Below, piece after piece: positions 9,922-21,175 of a DNA stretch of 64,000 nt. The position numbers and the translations under genes were made by a program. Source of the stretch: Canna indica. Its lineage: Eukaryota; Streptophyta; Magnoliopsida; Zingiberales; Cannaceae. The notes beneath the pieces were generated by a model. That model was not told the DNA's origin, ran no database searches, and worked only from the letters and a program-made list of their open reading frames with translations. The DNA is taken from contig CP136898.1 of NCBI GenBank assembly GCA_034359265.1, positions 36,913,501-36,977,500 of the forward strand, written 5' to 3'. Position 1 is the first letter of the stretch; every line of letters begins with the position of its first letter.

Positions 9922-12900
9922 ATGTCGGCTGATCGAAGTTGGATGTACCGACGTCTTGATCGTGGAGCTTTAACGAATGAGTTTCGATTAGGCGTAACGT
10001 ACTTCCTAAATTTCGCCTATTCGAATCGGAATTTCGTTAGCATGGGTGATCAAATCCGATGTCCGTGCCGCATTTGTTCGAATGGACGATTTTTGGATCG
10101 GGAGACTGTCACTCTGCATCTATATACCAAAGGATTTGCACCAAGATATTTTCTATGGACTTGTCACGGGGAGTCACGCGAAGTCGGGACGTCGAGCAAT
10201 CCTGTCGTTCAGACATATGGTGAATCTTCCTCTGTTGGTGCTTCTTCATCCGGTCAATGTAATCCCTATAGAACTATGATACTTGATAGTCTTGGGGGTC
10301 AATTCCACCTGAATGATAATGTTGATCGGCCAGTTCTTCAGACATCAGTCCCACCAGATACTACAGCGGTTGATATCACAGAAGTACAAACTGCGGTAGA
10401 GATTGAATTACCGAATAAAGAAGCTGCAGAATTTTACGAGATGTTGAAAGCTGCCGATGAACCTTTGTATGAGAATTGTCCTAAATACACTAGGTTTTCA
10501 GCAATGACACAGCTCTTAAACATCAAGGCCGATTGTAATATCAGTGGAGTTGCGTATGATCAGATTGCTGGATTGATTAATGGAATACTGCCTACTGATA
10601 ACAAGTTTGAGCCAACTTTTTATAAGACTAAAAAGCTAATGAGAAAATTGGGGCTTGGGTACGAAAAAATACACGCGTGCCAATATAACTGTATTTTATA
10701 TTATAAAGAAAATGTGCAGTTGGATAAATGCCCTGTATGTCAACACCCTCGTTACAAGGAGAAGAAATCGGTCCGACAAAAAAATATCCCGTTTAAGGTG
10801 CTTCGGTATTTTCCACTAACACCGAGGCTTCAAAGATTATTCATGTCGGAAAAGACAGCCCCCTACATGAGTTGGCATGCAAGAAGTCATGATGATACAG
10901 TAATGACTCATCCATCTGACAGTGAAGCATGGAAACATTTGGATACATGTTATACTTCATTTGCTAGGGATACTAGAAATATCAGATTGGGATTGTGCAC
11001 AGATGGTTTTAATCCGTTTGGACATTCTGCAATTCCTTATTTAGTTTGGCCAGTGCTGTTGACAGTTTATAATTTGCCACCGTCAATGTGCATGAAAGAT
11101 GAATTTATTTATCTTTCGATGATTATTCCGGGTCCTAAGGGTCCGTGAAAAGAAATTGACATATTTCTCAGACCCTTGATAGATGAATTGAAAATATTGT
11201 GGACTGAGGGAGCTGTCACTTATGATTGTCATCGAAAGCAAAACTTTAATTTAAAGGCCGCGGTCTTGTGGACAATCAATGATTTCCCGGCGTACGGTAT
11301 GTTGTCGGGTTGGAGCACTCACGGCCGACTCTCTTGTCCGTATTGTATGGAACACTCTAAATCAATCAGTCTTCAGAACGGACGAAAAATCTCATTCTTT
11401 GATTGTCATCGTCGATTCCTACCGGTTAATCATCAGTATCGAAGGAATCGTAATAAATTTACTAAGGGCAGAGTCGAAAGAGATGGGCCACCACCGATGT
11501 TGTCTGGAGAACAAATGTTAGCACGTGTTTCAACACTTCCAGATATAGTATTTGGTCGCAATGAAAGAGTGTCACGTTTTAGCCAAACACATAACTGGGT
11601 GAAAAAAAGTATCTTTTGGGAATTGCCCTATTGGAGTTCATTATTGATTCGACATAATTTAGATGTCTTGCACATTGAAAAAAATATGTTTGATAATATT
11701 TTCAACACTTTGATGGATATTTCCGGAAAAACAAAAGATAATGTCAAAGCTCGACATGATATGAAAATACTTTATAAAAGACCAGAGTTGGAGTTACAAG
11801 AGGTCAACGGACGATATCTGAAACCGAAGGCCCCATATATATTAAATAAATAACAGATCAAAGATGTTTGTCAATGGGTAAAAGAACTCAGATTACCCGA
11901 TAGATATGCTTCAAACTTATCTCGATGTGTGAACGTCGGTGATTGCAAAATATCAGGGATGAAGAGCCATGATTGTCATGTATTCATGCAGAGATTACTT
12001 CCGATCGCATTTCGAGATCTTCTACCTGATAATATTTGGGGTCCGTTGACTGAATTAAGTATGTTTTTTAGAAACATCTGTGCAAATGTCCTTCGAGTCG
12101 AAGATATGTCAACACTTGAAAATAATATTATTGAAATCATATGCAAGCTGGAGCAGTTTTTTCCTCCTGCATTTTTTGACTCGATGGAGCATCTACCGAT
12201 ACACTTGGCATACGAGGCACGAGTTGGTGGCCCCATTCAATATCGGTGGATGTACTTATTTGAAAGATACATGAATCGTCTGAAGAAAAAAGTAAAGAAC
12301 ACCGCAGCTGTTGAAGGATCAATATCTGAATCATATATCATCCAAGAAATTTCAACATTCTGCTCATTTTACTTTGAATCGACAGTACAGACAAGATTTG
12401 ATCGTCTTCCACGTAACGACGACGGGGGTGTTCGACATTCAGATGGACGTTTAAATATATTTTATCACTCTGGTCGTGCTTTTGGTTCTCGTCCATCTCG
12501 ACACTTAAGCGATGAAGAGTATCATTTGGCACACTTGTATGTATTACTCAATTGTCCAGAGATTGAACAATTCATTGAAATATTTGACATTGAGATTATG
12601 CAAAAATACTCTATTCACAACGATCAAGAATTGGAGAGATTACGAAATCGTGATTTCCCTACTTGGATTCAGACTTACAGCAAAGATCACAGAGCTGAAA
12701 TAGATGAAAGAATATTTGAGTTTGTTAGTGGACCATCGCGACTTGTGTCGTGCTATAGCGGATATTTTGTTAACGGGTATAAATTTCACACGGTTGAATA
12801 TTCATTTACAAAGAAGACGATGAATGCTGGGGTCTGCGTGAAAGGGACAACCTATGTTGAATGTGATATGGATTTTTATGGACTGGTGGAAGAAGTGATA

Positions 12901-13407
12901 GAGTTGCACTACTTCGGCTTAAAATCAGTGATCCTATTTAGATGTCATTGGTTCGATACAACAGAAAGGGGCATGAAAGTTCATCCAAAATACAAACTTG
13001 TTGAGGTTAATTACAAATCGAAATTGGCAGCAAATGAGCCTTTTATATTGGCATCACAAGCCGAACAAGTATATTACGCGAAGTATCCGGCTCGAAATAA
13101 AGATAGAGTAGATTGGCGTGTAGTCTGTAAGACAAAAGGTAGAGGAAAAATTGATCCGATAGTAGGAGAAAATGAGCTGATACCTAATATGACACATGGT
13201 TTCTATCAAGAAGATGATCCTCCTGCTGTAGATCGTATTATTCTAATACTCGAGGAAGCAGACACAACGTCAATTCAATTAGAAGTTGAATATGCTGATG
13301 ATGACGATCATGAAATTGAGGAAGCTGGAGATGAAGAAGATGAAGAAGAGGAAGAAGAGGAAGAAGAGGAAGAATTCGAATATTATTATTCAGATGATGA
13401 GGAATAA
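9922..13407 (+). pseudogene. CACTA transposase, TNP2-like, two premature stops
   Basis: One reading frame of 1162 codons starts at ATG 9922 (MSADRSWMYRR) and is broken by TGA at 11146-11148 and TAA at 11851-11853, with no frameshift. The order matches plant tnp2 proteins: an N-terminal transposase-associated zinc-binding domain (IRCPCRICSNGRF, then HLYTKGF), the TNP2 core (CTDGFNPFG, NLPPSMCMKDEF, IIPGPKGP, DELKILWTEG, LSGWSTHGRLSCPYC), a DUF4218-like part (MKSHDCHVFMQRLLPIAF, FFPPAFFDSMEHL, MYLFERYM) and a DUF4216-like part (VILFRCHWFDT). The C-terminus is a Glu/Asp-rich tail. The outer copy has CGA where this copy has TGA at 11146, so that stop looks like a C-to-T change at a CpG. The protein would cut and join CACTA ends in the nucleus; this copy cannot make it full length without readthrough. 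Confidence 0.92.
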
Positions 13408-13482
13408 TTATAAAGTATATATTTTATTAAATATATCTCTACTATTTATACAATAATCTGATTATATGTCTGTTCCACAGAT

Positions 13483-14989
13483 ATGTCTGGTCGTGGTTAT
13501 CGACGCAGGAGAGCTTCGGAGTCTCCGATCGGTGAGACTCCAGCACTTACTCATGCTGCTGATCCTCCTGTTACTCATCCAGACGCAGGCGGCCACGCGG
13601 GCCGAACAGGTGGCAGCCTCCACCAGCCACAGAGTCACGTAGATTGATTAGCGTGATTGGGGAGCGGTAATATATCATGAATTATGAATCATTACAAATT
13701 CATTATATCATAATATAATATTAAAATTTATTTTTGTTGTGCAGGTTCGAGCAAGAAGAAGTGCCGAGGAGCATTTCTTCTACTATTCGACGATACATGC
13801 ACGGGGCATGGCCTACATGGTCTCACGTGCCTAGCGAGCACGTCGACATGTTATGGCGCGAGTTTGAGGCACGTATTATTATTATTTTTACATGCATGAT
13901 GATATATTAATATTGGTACTGATATTATTATTTTGCAGGCTCGCTATACATGGGCCGAGGACCAGAGGCCCTTCATTTACGCTGCCTGGGAGGCTATTTC
14001 CCGGGCAAGGTACAACGGGCAGCTGGGGCAGGCTCGGTCCCAGGCGATGGCCCGAGCTGGGACCACTAACATCGCGGAGACTCGGGGATACGGCACCGGT
14101 TGGATTATTCCGGATATATGGGACCAGCTCGTGGGAATATGGTCGACGGATCGATGGCAGGAGGTTTCTCAGAATGCGGCTAGAAATCGCATGTCGGGGG
14201 GAGCAGCGCGTCAAACCGGCGGCTCTGTTGCATTTGCAGTGCACGCAAACCGTATGGTAAGTATATCTTTTAATTATATATTTGATTTGTTACTATGTGT
14301 ACTAATTAATGTATTTGTTTTGTAAATGTAGACGACGGTGTCGGATGACGGGACTGTCCAGCGACCCTCCCCGACGGCGGTGTTTGAGCGGACTCACCGC
14401 CGAGCACATGGGATGGGGGAGTACATCGACAACCGCGCTGCATATATTATGGTAATTATATATTTGTTTAAATTATTCATTATATATTTATAATTTAAGT
14501 TTTATGATAAATATTAAACAAAAAATCAAACTCGAGTAGGAGACCTACAGCCAGACGGTGGTGCAGCGCGGGGGTACCCCCGAGGACTTTGACGCAGCAT
14601 CGTGGGTCGAGGCCGCAGGTGGCTGGGACCATGGCCGCGTATATGGCTTCGCAGATAGTGGTCATGCGCGAGCCGTACTAGGTCCACTTGGGGCACCGAC
14701 CCCTCCGGTCGCTGGTGAGCGGCCGTCCACCTCTAGATCCAGTTATGATCATAGTAGCAGAATAAAGACTCTAGAGGACACGGTCGCGCGTCAGACTTAG
14801 ATATTGGAGCGCCAGAGTCAGATGATGGCGGATATACAAGCTATGCTACACAACATGTCAGGTCATCCCGAAGCAGGCATCTCTTCGGCATCATCTAATC
14901 CATCGTCCGCGAGTCAGTCCACACCGGTGTACACTCAAGCACTCCAGACCCCGCCATATGATCCAGACCATCCTTCATCGTCATCGTGA
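13483..14989 (+). pseudogene. TnpA-like protein gene (Ptta/En/Spm family) of the inner CACTA, five exons
   Basis: The ATG is at 13483 (MSGRGYRRRR). Further exons lie at about 13745-13870, 13939-14255, 14331-14452 and 14540-14989, with GT/AG-like borders. Encoded landmarks are the Arg-rich N-terminus, VPRSISSTIRRYMHG, RYTWAEDQRPFIYAAWE, NRMSGGAARQTGGSVAF, ERTHRRAHGMGEYI, and a Ser-rich C-terminus ending DPDHPSSSS. This is the accessory protein that binds subterminal repeats in En/Spm systems. Exon 1 runs into TGA within a frame one base off the expected RRLISVIGER continuation, and a TAG interrupts the last exon at about 14798, so it is probably dead. Confidence 0.75.
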
Positions 14990-15260
14990 GATTTTGTTTA
15001 TATTGACTTTGTTACTGAGATATTAAACTTGTTTAACTTATTTTGTTTGGATATTGATACTTCAATTTTGCATTTGAATTGTTTTTATACTATCGTGGAT
15101 AATTATCAATATAAATATAATTGTTTTGATGTATATCTTGGTGTGTTTGTGATGTGTGAATGAATGTGTGTATGAGTGTATGGGTGTGTGAGTTATGTAT
15201 CAGATAATGTATCAATGTATCAATGGAAATTTTAAATTTTAAATTTTTTCGTTACCAGGT
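14990..15260 (+). other. 3' flank of the TnpA-like gene
   Basis: AT-rich with a GT-rich run (GTGTGTATGAGTGTATGGGTGTGTGAG), which mirrors the CA-rich run of the outer element. No gene seen. Confidence 0.5.
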
Positions 15261-15603
15261 TCACATCATCAGCAACGGCTTTCCCACGGCCGTCCGTGGG
15301 AAAGCCGTTGCTAAAAGTGTATCGAAAGCCGTTGCTGATGACCTACAGCAACGGCTTAACGACGGGCTTTTACTAACGGCGTTGCTACGGCCTCAGCGGC
15401 CGTTGCTATTAATGTTATCAGCAACGGCTCCGAGTCCGTGGCAAAACCGTTGCTGATAATATTTTTAGCAACGGCCCGAGCGGCCGTTGCTGATCCGTTG
15501 CTAAGTTATCAACAACGCGACTTTCTGTCACGGCTCTATTGCAACGGCTCGGCCGTTGCTGATGCTCTTCAGCAACGGCATCAGCCGTTGCTGATGCCCA
15601 TTT
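15261..15603. repeat. Subterminal repeat array of the inner CACTA, right side
   Basis: Dense CAGCAACGGC and GCCGTTGCTGAT copies in both orientations up to the terminal repeat. They are the counterpart of the array at 8645-8940. Confidence 0.85.
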
Positions 15604-15699
15604 TTCTAGTAGTGAAAGTACAATATTATATTATGATATAATGAATTATATATAATTCATAATGCATTATCGCTTGCCAATTATAGAAATAAGTAGGTG

Positions 15700-15873
15700 T
15701 TGTTTCGCGGCTGGCGGAGGCTAAATACTGTTCGGCCCGCGTGGCCACCTGCGTCTCGATGAACTAGCCTCGGCGATAGAAGGATCAACGACAGGAGCAA
15801 GTGCGGCTGAATCTGGATTTTGACCGATCGGAGACTCTGTAGCTCTCGTCCGACGATAACCTCGACTGATCAT
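15700..15873 (-). pseudogene. Exon 1 of the outer CACTA TnpA-like gene
   Basis: Minus-strand ATG at 15873 begins MISRGYRRTRATESPIG, matching exon 1 of the inner copy (MSGRGYRRRRASESPIG). Downstream the intron sequence continues to 15617, where the inner element interrupts it, and resumes before 8628 with the matching splice acceptor region TTTTTGTTGTGCAGG. Confidence 0.75.
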
Positions 15874-15945
15874 AGCTGTCGAATAAAAATATAATTAGAA
15901 TATATATATAGTAGAGATAGATTTAATAGAAGATATACTTTACAA

Positions 15946-17830
15946 TTATTCCTCATCATCCGAGTAATTGTCTTGGAATTCTTCATCTTCTTAAAATTCT
16001 ACTTCTTCATATGCATCTTCCTCAACTTCATGATCGTTATCATCAACATATTCAACTTCTAATTGAACTAACATTGTGTCTGCATCCTCGAGTATTGGAA
16101 GAATACGATCTACTACGAGAGGATCCTCTTCTTGATAGAAATCATCTGTCACATCAGGTATCAGCTCATTTTCTCCTGCTATCGGATCAATTCTTCCTCT
16201 AGCTTTAGTCTTACAGACTATACGCCAATCTCCTTTATCTTTATTCTAAGCCGGATACTTCGTGTAATATACTTGTTCGGCTTGTGATGCCAATATAAAA
16301 GGCCCATTTGCTGCCAATTTTGATTTGTAATTAACCTCAACAAGTTTGTATTTTGGATGAACTTTCATGCCCCTATTTATTGTATCGAACCAATGACATT
16401 TAAATATGATAACTGATTTCAAGCCAAATTAGTTCAATTCTAGCACTTCTTCCAACAGCCCATAAAAATCTATATCACATTCAACATATGTTGTCCCTTT
16501 CACACAGACCCTGGCATTCGTCTTCTTCTTTCTAAATGCATATTCAACCTTGTAAATGTTTTCAATTCATCTATCAAGGGTCTGAGAAATATGTCAATTT
16601 CTTTTCGCGGACCCTTAGGACCCGGAATAATCATCGAAAGATAAATAAATTCATCTTTCATGCACATTGACGGTGGCAAATTATAAACTGTCAGCAACAC
16701 TGGCCAAACTGAATAAGGAGTTGCAGAATGTCCAAACGGATTAAAACCATTTGTGCACAATCCCAATCTGATATTTCTAGTATCCCTAGCAAATGAAGGA
16801 TAACATGTATCCAAATGTTTCCATGCTTCACTGTCAGATGGATGAGTCATTACTGTATCATCACGACTTCTTGCATGCCAACTCATGTAGGGGGCTGTCT
16901 TTTTCGACATGAATAATCTTTGAAGCCTCGGTGTTAATGGAAAATACCGAAGCACCTTAAACGGGATATTTTTCTGTCGGACCGATTTCTTCTCCTTGTA
17001 ACGAGGGTGTTGACATACAGGGTATTTATCCAACTGCACATTTTCTTTATAATATAAAATGCAGTTATTTTGGCACGCGTGTATTTTTTCGTACCCAAGC
17101 CCCAATTTTCTCATTAGCTTTTTAGTCTTATAAAAAGTTGGCTCAAACTTGTTATCAGTAGGCAGTATTCCATTAATCAATCCAGCAATCTGATCATACG
17201 CAACTCCGCTGATATTACAATCGGCCTTGATGTTTAAGAGCTGTGTCATTGCTGAAAACCTAGTGTATTTAGGACAATTCTCATACAAAGGTTCATCGGC
17301 AGCTTTCAACATCTCGTAAAATTCTGCAGCTTCTTTATTCGGTAATTCAATCTCTACCGCAGTTTGTACTTCTGTGATATCAACCGCTGTAGTATCTGGT
17401 GGGACTGATGTCTGAAGAACTGGCCGATCAACATTATCATTCAGGTGGAATTGACCCCCAAGACTATCAAGTATCATAGTTCTATAGAGATTAGATGGAC
17501 TGGATAAAAGAACACCAGCAGAAGAAGATTCACCATGTGTCTGAATGACAGGATTGCTCGACGTCTCGACTTCATGTGACTCCCCGTGACAAGTCTGTAG
17601 AAAATATCTTGGTGCAAATCCTTTGCTATACAGATGTAGAGTTATAGTTTTTCGATCCAAAAATTATCCATTCAAGCAAATGCGGCACGGACATCGGATT
17701 TTATCATCGGCACTAACGAATTTCCGATTTGAATAAGCAAAATTTTGGAAGAAGTTACACTTAATCGAAACTCATTCGTTAAAGCTCCATGATCAAGACG
17801 TCGGTACATCCAACTTCGATCGCCCGACAT
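15946..17830 (-). pseudogene. Outer CACTA transposase, TNP2-like, internally deleted
   Basis: The minus-strand start is at 17830 (MSGDRSWMYRRLDHG) and the stop at 15946-15948. The N-terminal 60 codons contain frameshifts and stops. The segment 17660-16580 is well preserved (CTNGFNPFGH, NLPPSMCMKDEF, IIPGPKGPRKEIDIF) and nearly identical to the inner copy. At about 16550-16563 the sequence jumps from the codons for LIDELK to those for VEYAFRKKKT, skipping about 1.6 kb that the inner copy keeps (about 11206-12790). The tail (DUF4216-like, then acidic) is present with stops. Loss of the middle removes part of the catalytic core. Confidence 0.9.
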
Positions 17831-17899
17831 GATTCTGTCAATCAATGACAATTTCTTTAGTTAATGTGTTTAGGTGAGATGGTCCTATTCCATTCAGAA

Positions 17900-18085
17900 T
17901 TCATGTCATTCATATTGCACTAAGTATTTCTTTTAACCGCTAACTTTATTCTAAATTTTGACAACATCTCTCTATAGTTCTCTGAATACGCATATCATCT
18001 GGGCGCATATAGGAGAACAAGAGAGATACAATAGCCGAAATTTAAGAATTAATGAGTTAACGGTTAAAAAAAAAAACTAAGTGCA
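17900..18085 (-). repeat. Decayed hairpin upstream of the outer CACTA transposase
   Basis: Same position and sequence family as the hairpin at 9658-9847: arms around TTGCACTAAGTATTTC and AACTAAGTGCAATACAAATA, with a loop of TTCTCTGAATACGC and GCGCATATAGGAGAAC. More mismatches and an A-run have accumulated than in the inner copy. Confidence 0.75.
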
Positions 18086-18984
18086 ATACAAATAACTATG
18101 TTCCCAAATTGTCTAATCAGGGACAATTCAAGGGTTGTACGTCGTATAAAAAATCATCTACTTCTTTTACACGAATATACAACCCTCGAACGGATCTAAG
18201 GTTTTGCTAAATCATATCTGACTCGTCGATGCGTACGTGAAACGTATCAACTCGTTAGATGGATGATTATTTTCTAAATTTTTGGATGTCGATTCGAGTC
18301 CAAAGTGGACGATTCCGGCGCGAGTCCAATAAGAACGATTCCAGCGCGAGTCCAAAGTGGACGATTCTAATCAATTTAAATCTAAAGATTAACATTAAAA
18401 TTAATAAGATTAACATTAAAAAAATATTAAAGTTAATCTAAATCCAATTAACATTAACATTAAACAATTACTAATCTAATTAACATTAATATAAATAACC
18501 TAACCATAACAATTAACTAATAAACTAATAACAATTAACCTAACAATTAACATATTAATTAACAATAATCTAATTACTAATTAATAATTAAACTAATAAA
18601 AATTAAAAATTAAAAACTAACAACAGATTAATATATATAATAGGGTTTAATTAAACCCTAATCAAATTTTATTAGGGTTTAATTAAACCCTAATCAAATT
18701 TTATTAGGGTTTACTAAAACCCTAGATTTACTACTCCGGCACCGGAATCCAGTGGACTCCGGCACCAACGTCTAGTGTCCATTGTCGGACACTGAACATA
18801 CGTTCGGCAGTCGACCAAAACCCTAAGTTTTAGGGTTTCAGCCTATCTACTAGAGGAGAAGAGGAGGAAGAAAATAATATATGGAGGCTTTGACGCGGAG
18901 GGCGCAGCGGCGGTGTCGGCAGGCGCGTCGACGTCGGGTAGCGGGGAAGAGATGGGGGTGTCCGACGCAATCGCGAGTTAAATA
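18086..18984 (-). other. 5' leader of the outer CACTA with AT-rich and telobox-like repeats
   Basis: This is the counterpart of 8941-9657. The part from about 18360 to 18640 is an AT-rich run of degenerate AATTAACATTAA words. At about 18642-18720 a roughly 33-bp unit containing TTAGGGTTTAATTAAACCCTAA occurs twice, giving palindromic telobox-like AAACCCTAA motifs. No coding sequence is recognised. Confidence 0.6.
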
Positions 18985-19370
18985 AACTCATCAGCAACAG
19001 CTCACTAATTCGTTACAGAGCCGTTGCAGATAAATACATATCATCAGCAACGGCTCACCTATCCGTTGCAAAGCCTTTGCTGATAAGTATTTCATTTCCG
19101 CGTCGCGAGTGCGCCATTGACTAAAGAGCAACGGTTAGAGAACCCATAATTAAGCTGTTGCTAATGTGATAATATCATTAGCAACGACCGAGCAACCCTT
19201 GTAAAGCCGTTGTTGATAAGTTATAACATTCGCGCCATCCACTTGGTAGAAACGGTCCGAGCGGCCGTAAGCCATTACAGATATATCATATCTGCAATGA
19301 CCCAAGCAGCCGTAAGAACACCGTTAGTCATTGCAACAGCTTGAGCGGCCGTTGCTGATTAACATATTTC
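18985..19370. repeat. Subterminal repeat array of the outer CACTA, right side
   Basis: Degenerate CAGCAACGGCTC and GCCGTTGCWGAT copies leading to TTTCTAGTAGTG at 19378. Confidence 0.8.
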
Positions 19371-19378
19371 TAGTAGTG

Positions 19379-19746
19379 CACTGACTGAGTTCCTCATTGA
19401 CTCACGTTCGTTTAATTTTTATTTTGCAGAGCCTGACTAGTGAGGTACTGGCTAGAGTACATGACATAGTTGGAGGGGAAAACGACACCGTTGATCTCGT
19501 AGCAGACTGAGTTTAGGGAGTCGTAATCGAGTCTTGGTTTTCTTTCAAGCACAGTGATGTATTTTGAGATGTTGGAGTCTGTAACTTCCTTTGAACATAC
19601 ATTTACTTCACATCAGAACTCTTACTTCATTTCACGATTACCTTTCATTTTGTCTTTATATTTGTGTGGTGTATGCATGAGTAAGGCTTCGGGGTATTGA
19701 TATATATACTCTGGCCGATCACGTAACCCTGAGTCGGGATGTGACA
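19379..19746 (+). mobile_element. Solo LTR, right part
   Basis: Continuation of the LTR starting at 3525, ending CGGGATGTGACA at 19746 and followed by the second TTGAG. No gene is present in it. Confidence 0.85.
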
Positions 19747-19836
19747 TTGAGTCCTTTACCTGATGTGCATCGTGTTTGTATATAGTGCAGGATAAGAGAT
19801 GTCTTGCGAGATAATGTTCCCTTGATCTCGCAGGGG
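19747..19836 (-). mobile_element. Family X LTR-like fragment, part 2
   Basis: It resumes directly after the TTGAG. Read on the minus strand it contains CCTGCACTATATACAAACAC, matching CCTGCACTATAAATAGACAC at about 30753. This is the family's TATA-like segment. Confidence 0.65.
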
Positions 19837-19990
19837 CTGTCCATTCGGTTCAACCCAAACCGAAATATACAAAATCGAATTTTTTTCTTCTTTGAAATTT
19901 TAACCCGAACCCGAACCGAATTCAACAAAAACCGAATAGACCCGAACCGAGTTATTTCGGTTCGATTCAATTTTCTAACCAAAAATTAAA
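19837..19990. repeat. CCGAAC-rich sequence, hAT-miniature-element-like
   Basis: It starts GGGCTGTCCATTCGGTTC and is full of AACCGAA and CCCGAACCGAA words. The style resembles the hAT-like miniature elements at 31129 and 34562, but I could not find its right end or a target duplication. Confidence 0.45.
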
Positions 19991-21120
19991 ATTATAATTA
20001 CAATGCTGAAATTTTTCAACATTATACTAAATTTCTAATCTTCGAACCCAACTGTTAGTGTAAATGTGTAATAATTTTCTAAAAAATTCTCAAGTTCACA
20101 ATGGCGTTTTTGTAAATATTTGGACTTTGTGCAAAATTTTTAGATTTCTATTGTAGGATTCCTTGATCTGGTAAGATACTATCTATATCACTTGTAATGA
20201 TGTTTTTGAGCATATAGAATTTTACTAAAATTATTATGCATTTTTAATCATATATATTAATTTTTCAATACATCAACTCATCAAATTTTTATTTGTCTAA
20301 AATATGAAATTTTAAGTATCTATCAAGATACTTGTTTAAGTGTGCTTATTTTGAAATTTATGCTCATGACAAATTTGTCAATCAAGATACAAGATTCTAG
20401 ATTTAAAATATATCTATAGAATGTTTTCTTTTCATTATAAATTTCTTACTTGTGCTATTTTACTCAAACAACATGCAAGATCACTCATAAGCATATGGAA
20501 TTCATTTAATCAAGAGAAGACATGTGTCATGCAAGAATTTTTGCCAAATTGAAGCTCATACCTCATTTCTTGAAGAATTCCATACATTTATTTTCTTTCT
20601 CCATTTTCTTCACGATAGCCTTCCATTTTCAATAACTTGCAAGTAAACTTTATTAATAGTAATCAAACCATATCTACTAGCAAGTTATCGTACTAAATAA
20701 CAAAGATGAGGATCAGGTATCATTTTCAAAACACCTACTTTGCTAAGCAGTAAAGATTCATTTATAAATAAGTCAAAGTGATACTGAAATGAATCAAAGA
20801 GATATCAAAATGTGAAAATTTAAAAGATAAGATCTCCAACCCTTCCTATTAGTTGAAAACCGAAAGATCACAATTAACCTATGATTTAGAACTGCAAGGT
20901 CGCATGAGCCCGTTATAGGCTATTAAGATTTTCGAAGAGATCGTGAAATCAAAAATAAAAAAGATATTTTTCAAGAAATATAACGAGAGCACGGAAATCA
21001 ACCAAAGTTATTTATATATCAAATTCCAACTATAATATAGGAATTAGGTGATAGGAATGATACAGATGTATTTTTGATGCCAACCTTACTAAGGCATCAT
21101 GATGACTTGAAGTTGCAACC
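19991..21120. other. AT-rich noncoding sequence, possibly a retroelement internal remnant
   Basis: No ORF, terminal repeat or RNA gene is recognised. It adjoins the minus-strand Sirevirus gag and may be what is left of that element's interior. Confidence 0.35.
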
Positions 21121-21175
21121 TCATGAAGATTTTTTCATCCGAATCCAAGGTCAACTTTAATATTTCATTTGTCAT

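Larger units (their letters stand above)
8629..15614 (+). mobile_element. Inner CACTA (En/Spm) transposon, about 7 kb
   Basis: Terminal inverted repeats CACTACTAGAAA (8629-8640) and TTTCTAGTAGTG (ending 15614) are flanked by a perfect 3-bp duplication AAA (8626-8628 and 15615-15617), as expected for CACTA elements. It carries subterminal repeat arrays at both ends, a long hairpin, a tnp2-type transposase with two stop codons (9922-13407) and a TnpA-like gene (13483-14989), all on the plus strand. It sits in intron 1 of the TnpA-like gene of a related element, in opposite orientation. Confidence 0.93.
6547..19378 (-). mobile_element. Outer CACTA (En/Spm) transposon, interrupted by the inner CACTA
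   Basis: The ends are CACTACTAGAA (from 6547) and its inverted match TTCTAGTAGTG (to 19378), with inverted subterminal repeats inside both ends. Genes read on the minus strand: transposase remnant 15946-17830, then the TnpA-like exons at 15700-15873 and 7372-8614. Removing the inner element (8629-15614 plus one AAA) leaves about 5.8 kb. The 3-bp flanks are CCA and CAC, which do not match as a target duplication; they have mutated or one end has been lost. The transposase has stops and a deletion of about 1.6 kb, so the element is non-autonomous. Confidence 0.85.

Noticed and set aside
13892..14260. ORFs on both strands over the TnpA-like exon 3
   Set aside because: The sense frame at 13933-14325 carries the family motifs; the others have none.
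20000..21060. Match to the noncoding domain of element C
   Set aside because: Both are AT-rich and next to Sirevirus sequence, but by eye I could not find a shared ordered set of words on either strand.
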